64,000 nt of DNA, taken from Burkholderia ambifaria. GTDB lineage: Bacteria > Pseudomonadota > Gammaproteobacteria > Burkholderiales > Burkholderiaceae. The stretch lies in assembly GCF_001443045.1 (NCBI RefSeq), contig NZ_LKPJ01000017.1, positions 113,491 to 177,490 of the forward strand. The letters run 5' to 3'. The translations under genes were made by a program, and so were the position numbers. Shown here in pieces: positions 1 to 8,466 of the stretch (position 1 is its first letter; each line of letters opens with the position of its first letter). The notes beneath the pieces were generated by a model. That model was not told where the DNA came from. It saw only the letters and a list, made by a program, of their open reading frames with translations, and did not search any database.

Positions 1-282
1 ACGCCCGACCTGCTGATGGCGGAGCGCCAGTCGATCGAGATCGACTACTGTCCGACGTGCCGCGGCGTGTGGCTCGATCGCGGCGAACTCGACAAGCTGC
101 TCGCACGCGAAACCGGCGACGTGCCGGCACGCCGCGACGAGCCGCCCGTGCGGCACGATGCGCATGCACCGCGCGGGCGTGACGATGGCTGGGGGCGCGA
201 CGGTCGCCCGCACGATGATCGTTACCGGCACGACGGCCAGCGTCGCAAGAAGTCGGTGTTCGACCTGTTCGATTTCGATTGA
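1..282 (+). CDS. zinc-ribbon (zf-TFIIB type) protein, 5' end outside window
   Basis: The reading frame is open from base 1 and ends at TGA 280-282, so the gene starts upstream of the window; the ATG at 16 is probably internal. The visible part has one CPTC knuckle followed by GVWLDRGELDKL, the hallmark of the TFIIB-like zinc-ribbon family, whose first CxxC pair would lie outside the window. The C-terminal half is a low-complexity Arg/Asp/His-rich tail ending in FDLFDFD. Function is unknown; members are thought to bind zinc and perhaps nucleic acid or protein. A bidirectional hairpin follows. Confidence 0.75.
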   Translation, partial: TPDLLMAERQSIEIDYCPTCRGVWLDRGELDKLLARETGDVPARRDEPPVRHDAHAPRGRDDGWGRDGRPHDDRYRHDGQRRKKSVFDLFDFD

Positions 283-319
283 GCGCGACGGCGTGCGCGT
301 GTCACGTCGCATGTTGAAA

Positions 320-354
320 AAAGCCCCGCCAGGTGTCATGCCTGGCGGGGCTTT
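320..354. terminator. bidirectional intrinsic terminator
   Basis: A perfect 14-bp inverted repeat (320-333 with 341-354) has a 7-nt loop. It is bordered by A-runs on the left and T on the right, so it can terminate both the zinc-ribbon gene (+) and the converging Hsp20 operon (-). Confidence 0.85.
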
Positions 355-389
355 GTCATGCGCGTTACGCGATGAGCACGTGCCGGCGC

Positions 390-800
390 TTACGCGTTGC
401 CGGCCGTCACGTCGATGCGGCGCGGGCGCGTTTCCTCGCGGCGCGGAATCGTCAACGTGAGCACGCCGTCGCGCAGGCTCGCATCGATTCTCGACGTATC
501 GAGGTCGGGGCTCAGCACGAACGTGCGCACGAAGCGCGGCGCGCGGACTTCGGCGTGCCGCACGCGCAGGTCGGCCGGTGTGTCGATGCGCGTGTCGGCT
601 TCGATCGTCAGCGTGTTGTCGTGCACCTTCACGTCGAGGTTCTCGCGCGGCACGCCCGGCAGGTCGGCGCGCAGCGTGACGCGCTGCCTGTCTTCGACGA
701 TATCGACGGCCGGCGTGATCGCAGGCCGGCGCGCGGCGTCGATGGCAGCCGCATGGGCGGCACCGGTCTGGCGTTCGCTCAGGGTCTGGCTCGTATTCAT
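390..800 (-). CDS. Hsp20/alpha-crystallin small heat-shock protein (second gene)
   Basis: A 136-residue ATP-independent holdase of the Hsp20 family, expected to form oligomers that bind unfolding proteins. The alpha-crystallin domain covers roughly residues 35-130, with DLPGVPRENLDVKV in the middle and the conserved GVLTLTIPR motif near the end; an RPRRID tail follows. The start at 800 is chosen because AGGAG lies 7 nt upstream; a longer frame to 836 lacks such support. It is the distal gene of a two-gene operon, 16 bp after the first Hsp20. Similar tandem pairs are common in rhizobia and Burkholderia. Confidence 0.9.
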   Translation of the reverse strand: MNTSQTLSERQTGAAHAAAIDAARRPAITPAVDIVEDRQRVTLRADLPGVPRENLDVKVHDNTLTIEADTRIDTPADLRVRHAEVRAPRFVRTFVLSPDLDTSRIDASLRDGVLTLTIPRREETRPRRIDVTAGNA

Positions 801-816
801 GTCGTTCTCCTGAAGG

Positions 817-1257
817 TTACTGAACGGGGATCGCACGCGGCTTCGATGCCTCGCGCCGGCCGACGCGAATCAGCAGGCAGCCGTTTTCATAGCGGGCGCT
901 GACGTTGTCGGCGTCCGCGTTCTGCGGCAGTTCGACGACGCGGCGGAATGCGCCGTGAAAGCGCTCCTGCGCATAGGTGCGCAGCTCGTCGCCGGCATCC
1001 TGCGGCACGGGCTTGCGCTCGCCGCTGATCGTCAGTAGCTCCTTGTCGATCGATACGTCGAAGTCGGCCGCGGCCATGCCGGGAGCGAACGCGACGATCT
1101 CGATCGCGTCGTCGGTCGCGCCGACGTTCAGCGCGGGAAACGCGCTCGGCCGCACCGCGCGGATGCCGGTCGGAAGCTCGCCGAACAGGCTCGCCATCTG
1201 CCGCTGCACGCGGGCGAATTCGTCGAACAGGTCGTGGCCGTTATGGATGCTGCTCAT
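817..1257 (-). CDS. Hsp20/alpha-crystallin small heat-shock protein (first gene)
   Basis: A 146-residue Hsp20 family chaperone. The N-terminus (DLFDEFARVQRQMASLF) is typical of class A bacterial sHsps, and the crystallin domain spans about residues 40-135, with FHGAFRRVVELP and a terminal GCLLIRVGRR variant of the GxLxI motif. GGAGG 7 nt before ATG 1257 sets the start; the frame extends to 1275. It is the promoter-proximal gene of the pair. The two proteins differ clearly in sequence, so they may co-assemble rather than be recent duplicates (inference). Confidence 0.9.
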   Translation of the reverse strand: MSSIHNGHDLFDEFARVQRQMASLFGELPTGIRAVRPSAFPALNVGATDDAIEIVAFAPGMAAADFDVSIDKELLTISGERKPVPQDAGDELRTYAQERFHGAFRRVVELPQNADADNVSARYENGCLLIRVGRREASKPRAIPVQ

Positions 1258-1348
1258 GAAGGTCCTCCGGAACATGGAACGCGAAAGACGCGACGACGCG
1301 ACGCCGATGGCGAGTGCGACGCGCGGTTTTCCGCTGAGTCGAAACGGG

Positions 1349-1373
1349 GGCAGTGCGCGTGACGGGCACTGCC
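1349..1373 (-). other. stem-loop in Hsp20 5' leader
   Basis: A perfect 8-bp stem (1349-1356 with 1366-1373) with a 9-nt loop lies just downstream of the proposed transcription start. Leaders of about 120 nt before rhizobial-type hsp20 genes are often RNA thermometers. No classical ROSE or fourU motif could be confirmed here. Confidence 0.35.
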
Positions 1374-1385
1374 TGGCAACCGGTA

Positions 1386-1413
1386 ATTAGAGGCTGCCGC
1401 AGCGGTTTTCAAG
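1386..1413 (-). promoter_or_regulatory. candidate sigma-32 promoter for the Hsp20 pair
   Basis: Read on the minus strand, CTTGAAAA (1406-1413) is followed after about 12 nt by CCTCTAAT (1386-1393). This resembles the heat-shock consensus (CTTGAAA, then CCCCATNT). It lies about 130 bp before the first sHsp start. Confidence 0.5.
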
Positions 1414-1502
1414 AGGGAAATTGCAACCGGCATCAACGCGTGGCGATGCGGTTCGATGCGACAATCGTCGCGCTATCCACAGACCACGGAGACGGAACGG
1501 AC

Positions 1503-2420
1503 ATGGACATTCAACGCATCGCGATCGTCGGGGCCGGCGTGATCGGCGCGAGCTGGGCGGCTTTCTATCTGTCGAAGGGCTTCGACGTCGTCGCGACGGA
1601 TCCCGCGCCGCAGGCCGACGCGCGGCTGCGCGACGCACTCGCTGCGTTCCTCGGCGAGCGCGCCGCCGAGCTTTCCGCGCGGCTGTCGTTCGACGCGGAT
1701 CTCGTGCGCGCGCTCGACGGCGTCGATTTCGTGCAGGAAAACGGCCCCGAGCGGCTCGACCTGAAGCGTGCGCTGTACCGGCAGATGGACGACGTGCTGC
1801 CCGCGCGCGTACCGATCGCGTCGAGCTCGTCGGGCCTGAAGATGTCCGAGATCCAGACCGCGTGCGACAAGCATCCGGAACGCTGCCTGATCGCGCATCC
1901 ATTCAACCCGCCGCATCTGATTCCGCTCGTCGAGCTGGTCGGCGGCGACGCGACCGACCCCGGCGTGATCGCGCGCGTGAAGGATTTCTACGACGCACTC
2001 GGCAAGCAGACGATCGTGCTCAACAAGGAAATGACCGGCCACGTCGCGAACCGGCTCGCAGCCGCGCTGTTTCGCGAGGTATATCACCTCGTGGGCGAAG
2101 GCGTGGTGAGCGTCGCCGATGCGGATAAGGCGGTCGCGTGGGGCCCGGGGTTGCGCTGGGGCCTGATGGGACAGTGCCTGACCTATCACCTCGGCGGCGG
2201 CGCGGGCGGGATCGCGCACTTCCTCGAACACTTGTCGGGGCCGATCACGTCCTGGTGGGACGACCTCGGCACGCCGTCGTTCGATCCGGCCGTCGATCGC
2301 AAGCTGAACGACGAACTGCGCGCGATCCAGGGCGAGCGTTCGATGCAGGAACTGGCGGCCGAGCGCGACCGGCTGCTCGTCGAGCTGATCGACGCGCGGC
2401 GCCGCAGCTTCCTGCCCTGA
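1503..2420 (+). CDS. 3-hydroxyacyl-CoA / L-carnitine dehydrogenase-like oxidoreductase
   Basis: A 305-residue NAD-dependent dehydrogenase of the 3-hydroxyacyl-CoA dehydrogenase fold. The Rossmann motif GAGVIGASWA is at residues 9-18, the NAD-domain signature ENGPERLDLK near 79, and the catalytic His region HPFNPPHLIPLVELV near 133. The last phrase is typical of the carnitine dehydrogenase/lambda-crystallin branch, whose members are about this length. GGAGA precedes ATG 1503; the frame to 1353 is an extension without homology. It stands alone, with no carnitine or beta-oxidation neighbours, so the substrate cannot be told. Confidence 0.85.
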   Translation: MDIQRIAIVGAGVIGASWAAFYLSKGFDVVATDPAPQADARLRDALAAFLGERAAELSARLSFDADLVRALDGVDFVQENGPERLDLKRALYRQMDDVLPARVPIASSSSGLKMSEIQTACDKHPERCLIAHPFNPPHLIPLVELVGGDATDPGVIARVKDFYDALGKQTIVLNKEMTGHVANRLAAALFREVYHLVGEGVVSVADADKAVAWGPGLRWGLMGQCLTYHLGGGAGGIAHFLEHLSGPITSWWDDLGTPSFDPAVDRKLNDELRAIQGERSMQELAAERDRLLVELIDARRRSFLP

Positions 2421-2460
2421 GCGGGTCGCCGCGCCGCGTTTCGGCCGGGTCGTGAAAGGG

Positions 2461-2739
2461 CTATTGCTGCGTGGCCATCTGCGGTGCCTGCGGCGTCTGC
2501 GCGAGCCACGCGGGCTGCACGGCCTGCACCAGTTCGCGATTGCGCGCGCGCGTCGCGGCATTCGGCGGATAGTTGCCGTCGTTGGTCGGCAGTTCGCCGT
2601 CGAGATAGGCCTGCTTCAACTGGGCGATGACCTCCGCACGCGTCAGGCCCTGTGCGGGTACCGTGGCATCGGTTTGCGCAAAGGCGGGGGACAGCAGCGC
2701 GGCTGCGGCGGTCGCGACGGCGAATCGCAAGACGTTCAT
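2461..2739 (-). CDS. DUF4148 periplasmic protein
   Basis: A 92-residue exported protein with a cleavable signal peptide (residues 1-21, ending SPAFA-Q). The short mature domain, GLTRAEVIAQLKQAYLDGELP followed by NYPP, is the DUF4148 signature. Burkholderia genomes carry many paralogues, often stress- or regulator-linked, but no biochemical role is known. It is a single gene between the convergent dehydrogenase and the LysR gene. Confidence 0.85.
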   Translation of the reverse strand: MNVLRFAVATAAAALLSPAFAQTDATVPAQGLTRAEVIAQLKQAYLDGELPTNDGNYPPNAATRARNRELVQAVQPAWLAQTPQAPQMATQQ

Positions 2740-2915
2740 GGTGTGCTCCGATCAAGGGGACGGGACAGCGGGCGCGCGGCACACTGCCGTGCGTTCCGAT
2801 GGGTCCCATTGTCGCGAGCGCGTACTGCGCGGACGCTGACGCGTTCCGGGCGAGGCTGTCAGTTGCGCGCGAACGCCGCCGCGGGGCGGCACCGGCGCGA
2901 TGGCGAAGGCTTTCG

Positions 2916-3764
2916 CTACAGTTCGGCCGCCGCCGCGATCAGCGTCGCTTCGAGCGCGAGCGTCGAGCGTGACGCAGCCGCGGGCCGGTCGATCACGTAT
3001 TCGAGTTCGCCGAGTTCGGGCAGCCCCGCGTCGAGCCGCGCGAGCCCGGCCGGAATCACGTAGCCCGCGAATGCGCTGACGCCGAGCCCCGCGCTCGCGG
3101 CCGCGCGCAGCACCGCGATGCTGCTGCTCACGACGGCGATCCGGTAAGGGCGGCCGACCGCCTCGAGCGATTCGAGCACGCGGCGGCGCGACACGCTCGG
3201 CTCCGGATGCATCGCGAGCGGCAGCACGGCTTCGTGACCGGTGATCCGCGAATCGGGGCCGGTGCACCAGTACAGCGGTTCGCTGCGGATCACGCGGCCG
3301 CGCCGGCTGCCCGCGACGCGCTTCGCGAACACGAGATCGTGGCGGCCTTCGTCGAGCGCATCGAACAGGTCGCCCGACAACCCCGTCGAGATCGCGAGCT
3401 CGACTTCCGGATTGCGCTGCACGAAGCTCGCGAGCGCGGCCGTCAGGTGCGCGGACGCGAAATCCTCCGACATCGCGAGCCGCACCTTGCCCGACAGCGG
3501 CGGCCCGCACACCGACGTGACGGCCTCGTCCATCAGTTCGAGGATGCGCACCGCGTAGCGGAACAGCGCGTCGCCGTGCTGCGACAGGTGCACGTTGCGC
3601 GTATCCCGCTCGAACAGCGGCCGGTCGAGCAGCTCCTCGAGGCGGCGGATGTGCTGGCTGACGGTCGACTGCGACAGGCTCACGCGCTCGGACGCGGCGG
3701 TGAAGCTGCCGGACTGGGCGACGGCGACGAAGCTGCGCAGCAGCTCGGGCGGTAAGGGACGCAT
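2916..3764 (-). CDS. mdcR: LysR-family regulator, probable malonate operon activator
   Basis: A 282-residue LysR-type transcription factor. The winged helix-turn-helix is at residues 1-60 (SGSFTAASERVSLSQSTVSQ) and the effector-binding domain about 85-275. It is divergent from madL, 330 bp away, the usual place of MdcR in malonate operons, so malonate-responsive control of the downstream operon is inferred. ATG 3764 gives the common LTTR N-terminus; GTG 3776 in the same frame is an alternative, and neither has a strong Shine-Dalgarno. Confidence 0.85.
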   Translation of the reverse strand: MRPLPPELLRSFVAVAQSGSFTAASERVSLSQSTVSQHIRRLEELLDRPLFERDTRNVHLSQHGDALFRYAVRILELMDEAVTSVCGPPLSGKVRLAMSEDFASAHLTAALASFVQRNPEVELAISTGLSGDLFDALDEGRHDLVFAKRVAGSRRGRVIRSEPLYWCTGPDSRITGHEAVLPLAMHPEPSVSRRRVLESLEAVGRPYRIAVVSSSIAVLRAAASAGLGVSAFAGYVIPAGLARLDAGLPELGELEYVIDRPAAASRSTLALEATLIAAAAEL

Positions 3765-4094
3765 TGCTAAATCCACTGAATCGGTTTCGACAACTTCATA
3801 AATGGCCGGATTTTGCGGCGCTAGTATCGGATCACGCCCTGGTGCGGCCCATGCAAGCGGGGCGCACCGGACGCGTAGCCCGTGTCGCGCCGCCGGCTTG
3901 CTTCGGTCAGTCTAAGCCATCCGGCGTCCGGCCCGAAACCGCATCATTCCATCGACCCCGAGAACGCGCTCGCACGACGAGCCGCCGGGCCGCGGCGCAC
4001 CGCCGCAGGAGACAGGCAGTCCGCACGGGATCGGCGTGCGGGCCCGGCTCCCGCAGGTGTCAGGCGCCCGTCACGAAGAGACTGGAGACGACTC
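3765..4094. promoter_or_regulatory. mdcR-madL divergent control region
   Basis: This 330-bp gap holds no gene. AAAT-N6-ATTT (3800-3813), a LysR-like dyad, lies about 36 bp from the regulator start, and TAGTAT (3822-3827) could be a -10 for rightward transcription. GGAGA precedes madL. The long leader to madL shows no recognised riboswitch. Confidence 0.4.
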
Positions 4095-4490
4095 ATGATC
4101 ATCTATGGAACCGCGCTGCTGGCGTTCTGCCATCTGGCCGGACTGTTCCTCGGCGACCTGCTGGGCGCCGCGATCGGCGTGAAGACCAACGTCGGCGGCG
4201 TCGGTATCGCGATGCTGCTGCTGATCTGCCTGCGCCTGTGGCTGCACCGGCACGGCTGGCTGCCGAAGGAGACCGAAGCGGGCGTCGGTTTCTGGGGCGC
4301 GATGTACATCCCGGTCGTCGTCGCGATGGCCGCGAACCAGAACGTCGTCGCCGCGCTGAAGGGCGGGCCGGTCGCGCTGCTCGCGGCCGTCGGCGCGGTG
4401 GCGATCTGCGCATGCTGCATCGCGGTACTCGTGCGCATGGGGCGCGACGACACGGCCTTCGCGGGCGTGCCGCAATTCGAAGAACAGTGA
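4095..4490 (+). CDS. madL: malonate transporter subunit MadL
   Basis: A 131-residue integral membrane protein with about four hydrophobic helices, the small subunit of the two-component Na+-dependent malonate importer MadLM. Recognised from the N-terminus MIIYGTALLAFCHLAGL and the GDLLGAAIGVKTNVGGVGIAML segment. ATG 4095 follows GGAGACGACTC; the frame continues upstream to 3882 without homology. It is the first gene of the malonate operon and is 11 bp from madM. Confidence 0.92.
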   Translation: MIIYGTALLAFCHLAGLFLGDLLGAAIGVKTNVGGVGIAMLLLICLRLWLHRHGWLPKETEAGVGFWGAMYIPVVVAMAANQNVVAALKGGPVALLAAVGAVAICACCIAVLVRMGRDDTAFAGVPQFEEQ

Positions 4491-4501
4491 CGGAGGCCGC
4501 C

Positions 4502-5269
4502 ATGCTGCAGATGCTCGAAAAAACCGTCGCCCACAACGGGCTCGTCGCGTCGTTCGCGCTGGTCGGCCTGATCATGTGGCTGTCGTCGATCGCGTCGCGC
4601 AAGCTGACGTTCGGCCGCGTGCACGGCTCCGCGATCGCGATCGTGATCGGTCTTGCGCTCGCGTATGTCGGCGGCGCATTCACCGGCGGCGAGAAGGGAA
4701 TCGCCGACGTGCCGCTGTTCGCCGGCGTCGGCCTGATGGGCGGCGCGATGCTGCGCGATTTCGCGATCGTCGCGACCGCGTTCGAAGTGCAGCCGACCGA
4801 GGCGCGCAAGGCCGGGCTCGTCGGCGTCGTGTCGCTGCTGCTCGGCACCGTGCTGCCGTTCATCGTCGGCGCGTGCATTGCGCGTGCGTTCGGCTATACC
4901 GATGCGGTCAGCATGACGACCATCGGCGCGGGCGCCGTCACCTATATCGTCGGGCCCGTCACGGGCGCGGCGATCGGCGCGAGCTCCGACGTGATCGCGC
5001 TCAGCATCGCGACGGGCCTCGTGAAGGCGATCATCGTGATGGTCGGCACGCCGGTCGCGGCCAACTTCATGGGCCTGAAGACGCCGCGCTCCGCGATGAT
5101 CTTCGGCGGGCTGGCCGGCACCGTCAGCGGCGTGAGCGCGGGCCTCGCCGCGACCGACCGCCGGCTCGTGCCGTACGGCGCGCTGGTCGCGACGTTCCAT
5201 ACCGGCGTCGGCTGCCTGCTCGGCCCGTCGGTGCTGTTCTTCGCGACGCGCGCGCTGATCGGCGCGTAG
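4502..5269 (+). CDS. madM: malonate transporter subunit MadM
   Basis: A 255-residue polytopic membrane protein with about seven helices, the large subunit of the MadLM malonate:Na+ symporter. Conserved Gly-rich stretches TIGAGAVTYIVGPVTGAAIG and GGLAGTVSGVSAGLAATD identify the family, and length is normal. GGAGG lies 6 nt before ATG 4502. Here it replaces the MdcF carrier that accompanies Klebsiella-type mdc operons, so import is by the Mad system and catabolism by the soluble Mdc enzyme. Confidence 0.92.
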   Translation: MLQMLEKTVAHNGLVASFALVGLIMWLSSIASRKLTFGRVHGSAIAIVIGLALAYVGGAFTGGEKGIADVPLFAGVGLMGGAMLRDFAIVATAFEVQPTEARKAGLVGVVSLLLGTVLPFIVGACIARAFGYTDAVSMTTIGAGAVTYIVGPVTGAAIGASSDVIALSIATGLVKAIIVMVGTPVAANFMGLKTPRSAMIFGGLAGTVSGVSAGLAATDRRLVPYGALVATFHTGVGCLLGPSVLFFATRALIGA

Positions 5270-5423
5270 CCGCCGCGAGCGATTCGGGCGGCCTGTGCGT
5301 GCAGCCGGTGCGCGCGGGCCGCATCCATCGCGGCGTCCTCTGAGTCGCATTCGTCAACATCATCAATCGGCGGCGGCGCCCGGCTTAGAATGCCGCTGAA
5401 CCATCGAAGCGGGAGAACTGTTC

Positions 5424-7070
5424 ATGACGGGATGGAATCACGCGCGGCAAGCGCGCGATGCACGCCTCGCGGCCGGCGCGGCGTACGCGCAGGGCAAGCG
5501 GGTCGATGCGCGCGACACCGTCGCGTTGCTCGAAGCGGTGCTGCGGCCTGGCGACCGCGTCTGCCTCGAAGGCGACAACCAGAAGCAGGCCGACCTGCTC
5601 GCGACGGCGCTCGCCGATGTCGACAGCGCGAAGATCCACGACCTGCACATGGTGCAGTCGGGCGTCGTGCTGCCCGAGCATCTCGACGTGTTCGAGCGCG
5701 GGATCGCGAAGCGTCTCGACTTCGCGTATTCGGGCCCGCAGTCGCAGCGGATCGCGAAGCTGCTGTTCGGCGGGAAGATCGCGCTCGGCGCGGTGCACAC
5801 GTATCTCGAGCTGTTCGCGCGCTACTTCATCGACCTCACGCCGCAGGTCGCGCTGATCGCGGCGGTCAGCGCGGACGCGGACGGCAACCTGTACACCGGC
5901 CCGAACACGGAAGACACGCCGACCGTCGTCGAGGCCACCGCATTCAAGGACGGCATCGTGATCGCGCAGGTCGACCGCATCGTCGACAAGGTGCCGCGCG
6001 TCGACATTCCGGGCGACCGCGTGCATTTCGTCGTCGAGGCCGGCCGGCCGTTCTACGTCGAGCCGCTGTTCACGCGCGACCCGGCCGCGATCACCGAAAC
6101 GCAGATCCTGACCGCGATGCTCGCGATCAAGGGCATCTACGAACCGTACGGGATCAAGCGCCTGAACCACGGGATCGGCTTCAACACGGCCGCGATCGAG
6201 CTGCTCCTGCCGACCTACGGCGCGAAGCTCGGGCTGAAGGGCAAGGTCTGCACGCACTGGGCGCTCAATCCGCACCCGACGCTGATCCCCGCGATCGAAT
6301 CGGGCTGGGTCGAGCAGATCCACTGCTTCGGTTCCGAAGTCGGGATGGACGACTACATCCGCGCGCGCTCCGACGTATGGTTCACCGGTCCCGACGGGTC
6401 GCTGCGCTCGAACCGCGCGTTCTGCCAGACTGCCGGCCTCTATGCGTGCGACATGTTCATCGGCTCGACGCTGCAGATCGACCTGTCCGGCCATTCGTCG
6501 ACGGTCACGGCCGAGCGGATCGCCGGTTTCGGCGGCGCGCCGAACATGGGCAGCGACGCGCGCGGCCGGCGTCACCCGAGCGAGCCGTGGCTGAAGGCCG
6601 GCGCCGAAGCCGACCCCGACACGCCGGCGGCGCTCAGGCGCGGCCGCAAGCTGGTCGTGCAGATCGGCGAGACGTTCGGCGACAAGAACGTGCCGATGTT
6701 CGTCGAGAAGCTCGACGCGCTGAAGCTTGCCGACAAGCTGCAGCTCGACCTCGCGCCGATCATGGTCTACGGCGACGACGTCACGCACATCGTCACCGAG
6801 GAAGGGGTCGCGAACCTGCTGATGTGCCGCGACAAGGATGAACGCGAGCACGCGATCCGCGGCGTCGCCGGCTATACGGAAATCGGCCGCGGCCGCGACC
6901 GGAAGATGGTCGAGCGGCTGCGCGAGCGCGGCGTGATCCGCCGCCCGGAGGATCTCGGCATCGATCCGCTCGACGCCGATCGCCGCTGGCTCGCCGCGCG
7001 CTCGATCAAGGATCTCGTGCACTGGTCGGGTGGGCTCTATGCACCGCCGGCCCGGTTCCGCAACTGGTGA
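5424..7070 (+). CDS. mdcA: malonate decarboxylase subunit alpha
   Basis: A 548-residue acetyl-ACP:malonate ACP transferase. It loads malonate on to the phosphoribosyl-dephospho-CoA arm of MdcC, releasing acetate. Full family length; landmarks include CLEGDNQKQADLLATAL near residue 50, GHSSTVTAERIAGFGGAPNMG near 360 and the C-terminal VTEEGVANLL. GGGAGAA precedes ATG 5424. A 154-bp gap from madM contains TAGAAT (5386-5391), so a second promoter here is possible. The next gene, mdcC, begins 10 bp later. Confidence 0.95.
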   Translation: MTGWNHARQARDARLAAGAAYAQGKRVDARDTVALLEAVLRPGDRVCLEGDNQKQADLLATALADVDSAKIHDLHMVQSGVVLPEHLDVFERGIAKRLDFAYSGPQSQRIAKLLFGGKIALGAVHTYLELFARYFIDLTPQVALIAAVSADADGNLYTGPNTEDTPTVVEATAFKDGIVIAQVDRIVDKVPRVDIPGDRVHFVVEAGRPFYVEPLFTRDPAAITETQILTAMLAIKGIYEPYGIKRLNHGIGFNTAAIELLLPTYGAKLGLKGKVCTHWALNPHPTLIPAIESGWVEQIHCFGSEVGMDDYIRARSDVWFTGPDGSLRSNRAFCQTAGLYACDMFIGSTLQIDLSGHSSTVTAERIAGFGGAPNMGSDARGRRHPSEPWLKAGAEADPDTPAALRRGRKLVVQIGETFGDKNVPMFVEKLDALKLADKLQLDLAPIMVYGDDVTHIVTEEGVANLLMCRDKDEREHAIRGVAGYTEIGRGRDRKMVERLRERGVIRRPEDLGIDPLDADRRWLAARSIKDLVHWSGGLYAPPARFRNW

Positions 7071-7080
7071 GGAAGAGGGC

Positions 7081-7395
7081 ATGGAACAGTTGAACTATCG
7101 CTTCACCGCGCGTGAGCGCGCGAAGGGCGAGCAGGCCGCGGCGCTCGTCGGCGTGGTCGCGTCCGGCAACCTCGAGGTGCTCGTCGAGCGCGTGCTGCCG
7201 GGCAACGAATGCGAGATCGACATCCGCACCGCGGCGGTCGGCTTCGGCACGGTATGGCAGGCCGTCGTGTCGGACTTCGTCGAACGGCGCGCGCCGGGCG
7301 GCCTGAAGCTGTCGATCAACGACGGCGGTGCGCGGCCAGACATGGTGTCGCTGCGGCTCGCGCAGGCCGTGCGCGCGATCGAGGGGGACGCATGA
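7081..7395 (+). CDS. mdcC: malonate decarboxylase acyl carrier protein (delta)
   Basis: A 104-residue ACP of the malonate decarboxylase complex. The prosthetic group 2'-(5''-triphosphoribosyl)-3'-dephospho-CoA is attached to a serine near the N-terminus. Ser28 in VVASGNLEVL is the likely site by comparison with citrate lyase gamma and Klebsiella MdcC. The start at 7081 follows GGAAGAGGG; an upstream frame to 7030 overlaps mdcA. The stop overlaps the mdcD start as ATGA, implying translational coupling. Confidence 0.93.
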   Translation: MEQLNYRFTARERAKGEQAAALVGVVASGNLEVLVERVLPGNECEIDIRTAAVGFGTVWQAVVSDFVERRAPGGLKLSINDGGARPDMVSLRLAQAVRAIEGDA

Positions 7396-8315
7396 CGAAC
7401 GAAGTGATCCACGACGCGCCCGCGTTCGTCGCGAACGGCGCGAGCTGGTACGAAGCGTCGGCGCGCCAGCGTGTCGACGGGCTGCTCGACGCGGGCAGCT
7501 TCACGGAATTTCTCGGCCCGGGCGAACGCGTGACGAGCCCGCACCTGCCGCTGTTCGACCTGCCGCAGCAGTTCGACGACGGAATGGTGGTCGGCCACGG
7601 CCGGCTCGACGGCCGGCCGGTGTTCGTCGCCGCGCAGGAAGGCCGCTTCATGGGCGGCGCGTTCGGCGAAGTGCACGGCGCGAAGCTCACGGGCTTGCTG
7701 CGCGCGGCGCGCGACCTCGGCACGCCGGTGCTGATCCTGTTCGATACGGGCGGCGTGCGGCTGCAGGAGGCGAACGCGGGCGAACTCGCGATCGCCGAGA
7801 TCATGCGTGCGCTCGTCGAGGCGCGTGCGGCCGGCGTGCCGGTGATCGGGCTGATCGGCGGGCGCGCGGGCTGCTACGGCGGCGGCGGGCTGCTCGCGGC
7901 GTGCTGCTCGGCGCTCGCGGTGTCCGAGCAAGGGCGCATCAGCGTGTCGGGCCCCGAGGTGATCGAGACCAATCGCGGCGTCGAGGAATTCGACGCGAAG
8001 GATCGCGCGCTGATCTGGCGCACGATGGGCGGCAAGCATCGCCGGCTGATCGGCGGCGCGGACCGCTATGTAGCCGACACGCCCGACGCGTTTCGCGTGG
8101 CCGCGCTCGAACTGATCGGCCGTGCGCCGACGTTCGATGCGGCGATGCTGCGCGCGGAACAGGCGCGTCTCGAAGCGCGCGTCGAACGGTTCGGTGGATG
8201 CAAGGACGCGCTCGACGTGTGGCGCGCGCTCGGCGCGAACACGCCGGAAGCGATCCCCGGCATGCCCGACGATGAATTCGCGAAGCTCGCCGATCAATTG
8301 CAGGAGCAGAAATGA
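7392..8315 (+). CDS. mdcD: malonate decarboxylase subunit beta
   Basis: A 307-residue carboxyltransferase-fold subunit that forms, with MdcE, the malonyl-S-ACP decarboxylase, releasing CO2 and regenerating acetyl-S-ACP. Crotonase-like oxyanion-hole glycines are visible in FMGGAFGEVHG (about residues 93-103) and in GGRAGCYGGGG (about 156-166). Length is typical. It overlaps mdcC by 4 nt and is separated from mdcE by an unusual 151-bp repeat instead of the tight spacing seen elsewhere in this operon. Confidence 0.93.
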   Translation: MTNEVIHDAPAFVANGASWYEASARQRVDGLLDAGSFTEFLGPGERVTSPHLPLFDLPQQFDDGMVVGHGRLDGRPVFVAAQEGRFMGGAFGEVHGAKLTGLLRAARDLGTPVLILFDTGGVRLQEANAGELAIAEIMRALVEARAAGVPVIGLIGGRAGCYGGGGLLAACCSALAVSEQGRISVSGPEVIETNRGVEEFDAKDRALIWRTMGGKHRRLIGGADRYVADTPDAFRVAALELIGRAPTFDAAMLRAEQARLEARVERFGGCKDALDVWRALGANTPEAIPGMPDDEFAKLADQLQEQK

Positions 8316-8466
8316 AACGACCCCCACGCTCACTTCGTTCGCTGCCCCCCGAGGGGGCGCCTGCCGTCCACGGCCGGCTTTGCAAAGCCGACCGGCTGCG
8401 CGGGCGCGGAGCGATGCTCCGCGAATTCCCCGCTACGCCCCTTGGGGCGGCCCGGCGGGAGGCAGC
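8316..8466. repeat. hairpin-rich REP-like element inside the mdc operon
   Basis: The 151 bp between the mdcD stop and mdcE start contain four inverted repeats: GCCCCC/GGGGGC (8344-8358), the 16-bp palindrome 8375-8390, CGCGGAGC/GCTCCGCG (8405-8423) and CGCCCC-TT-GGGGCG (8436-8449). The ends (ACTTCGTTCGCTGCCCCC and GGGGCGGCCCGGCGGGAGG) resemble a repeat I recall as dispersed in Burkholderia, Bordetella and relatives. Its right end supplies the GGGAGG Shine-Dalgarno of mdcE. No second copy was noticed in this window. Confidence 0.7.
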
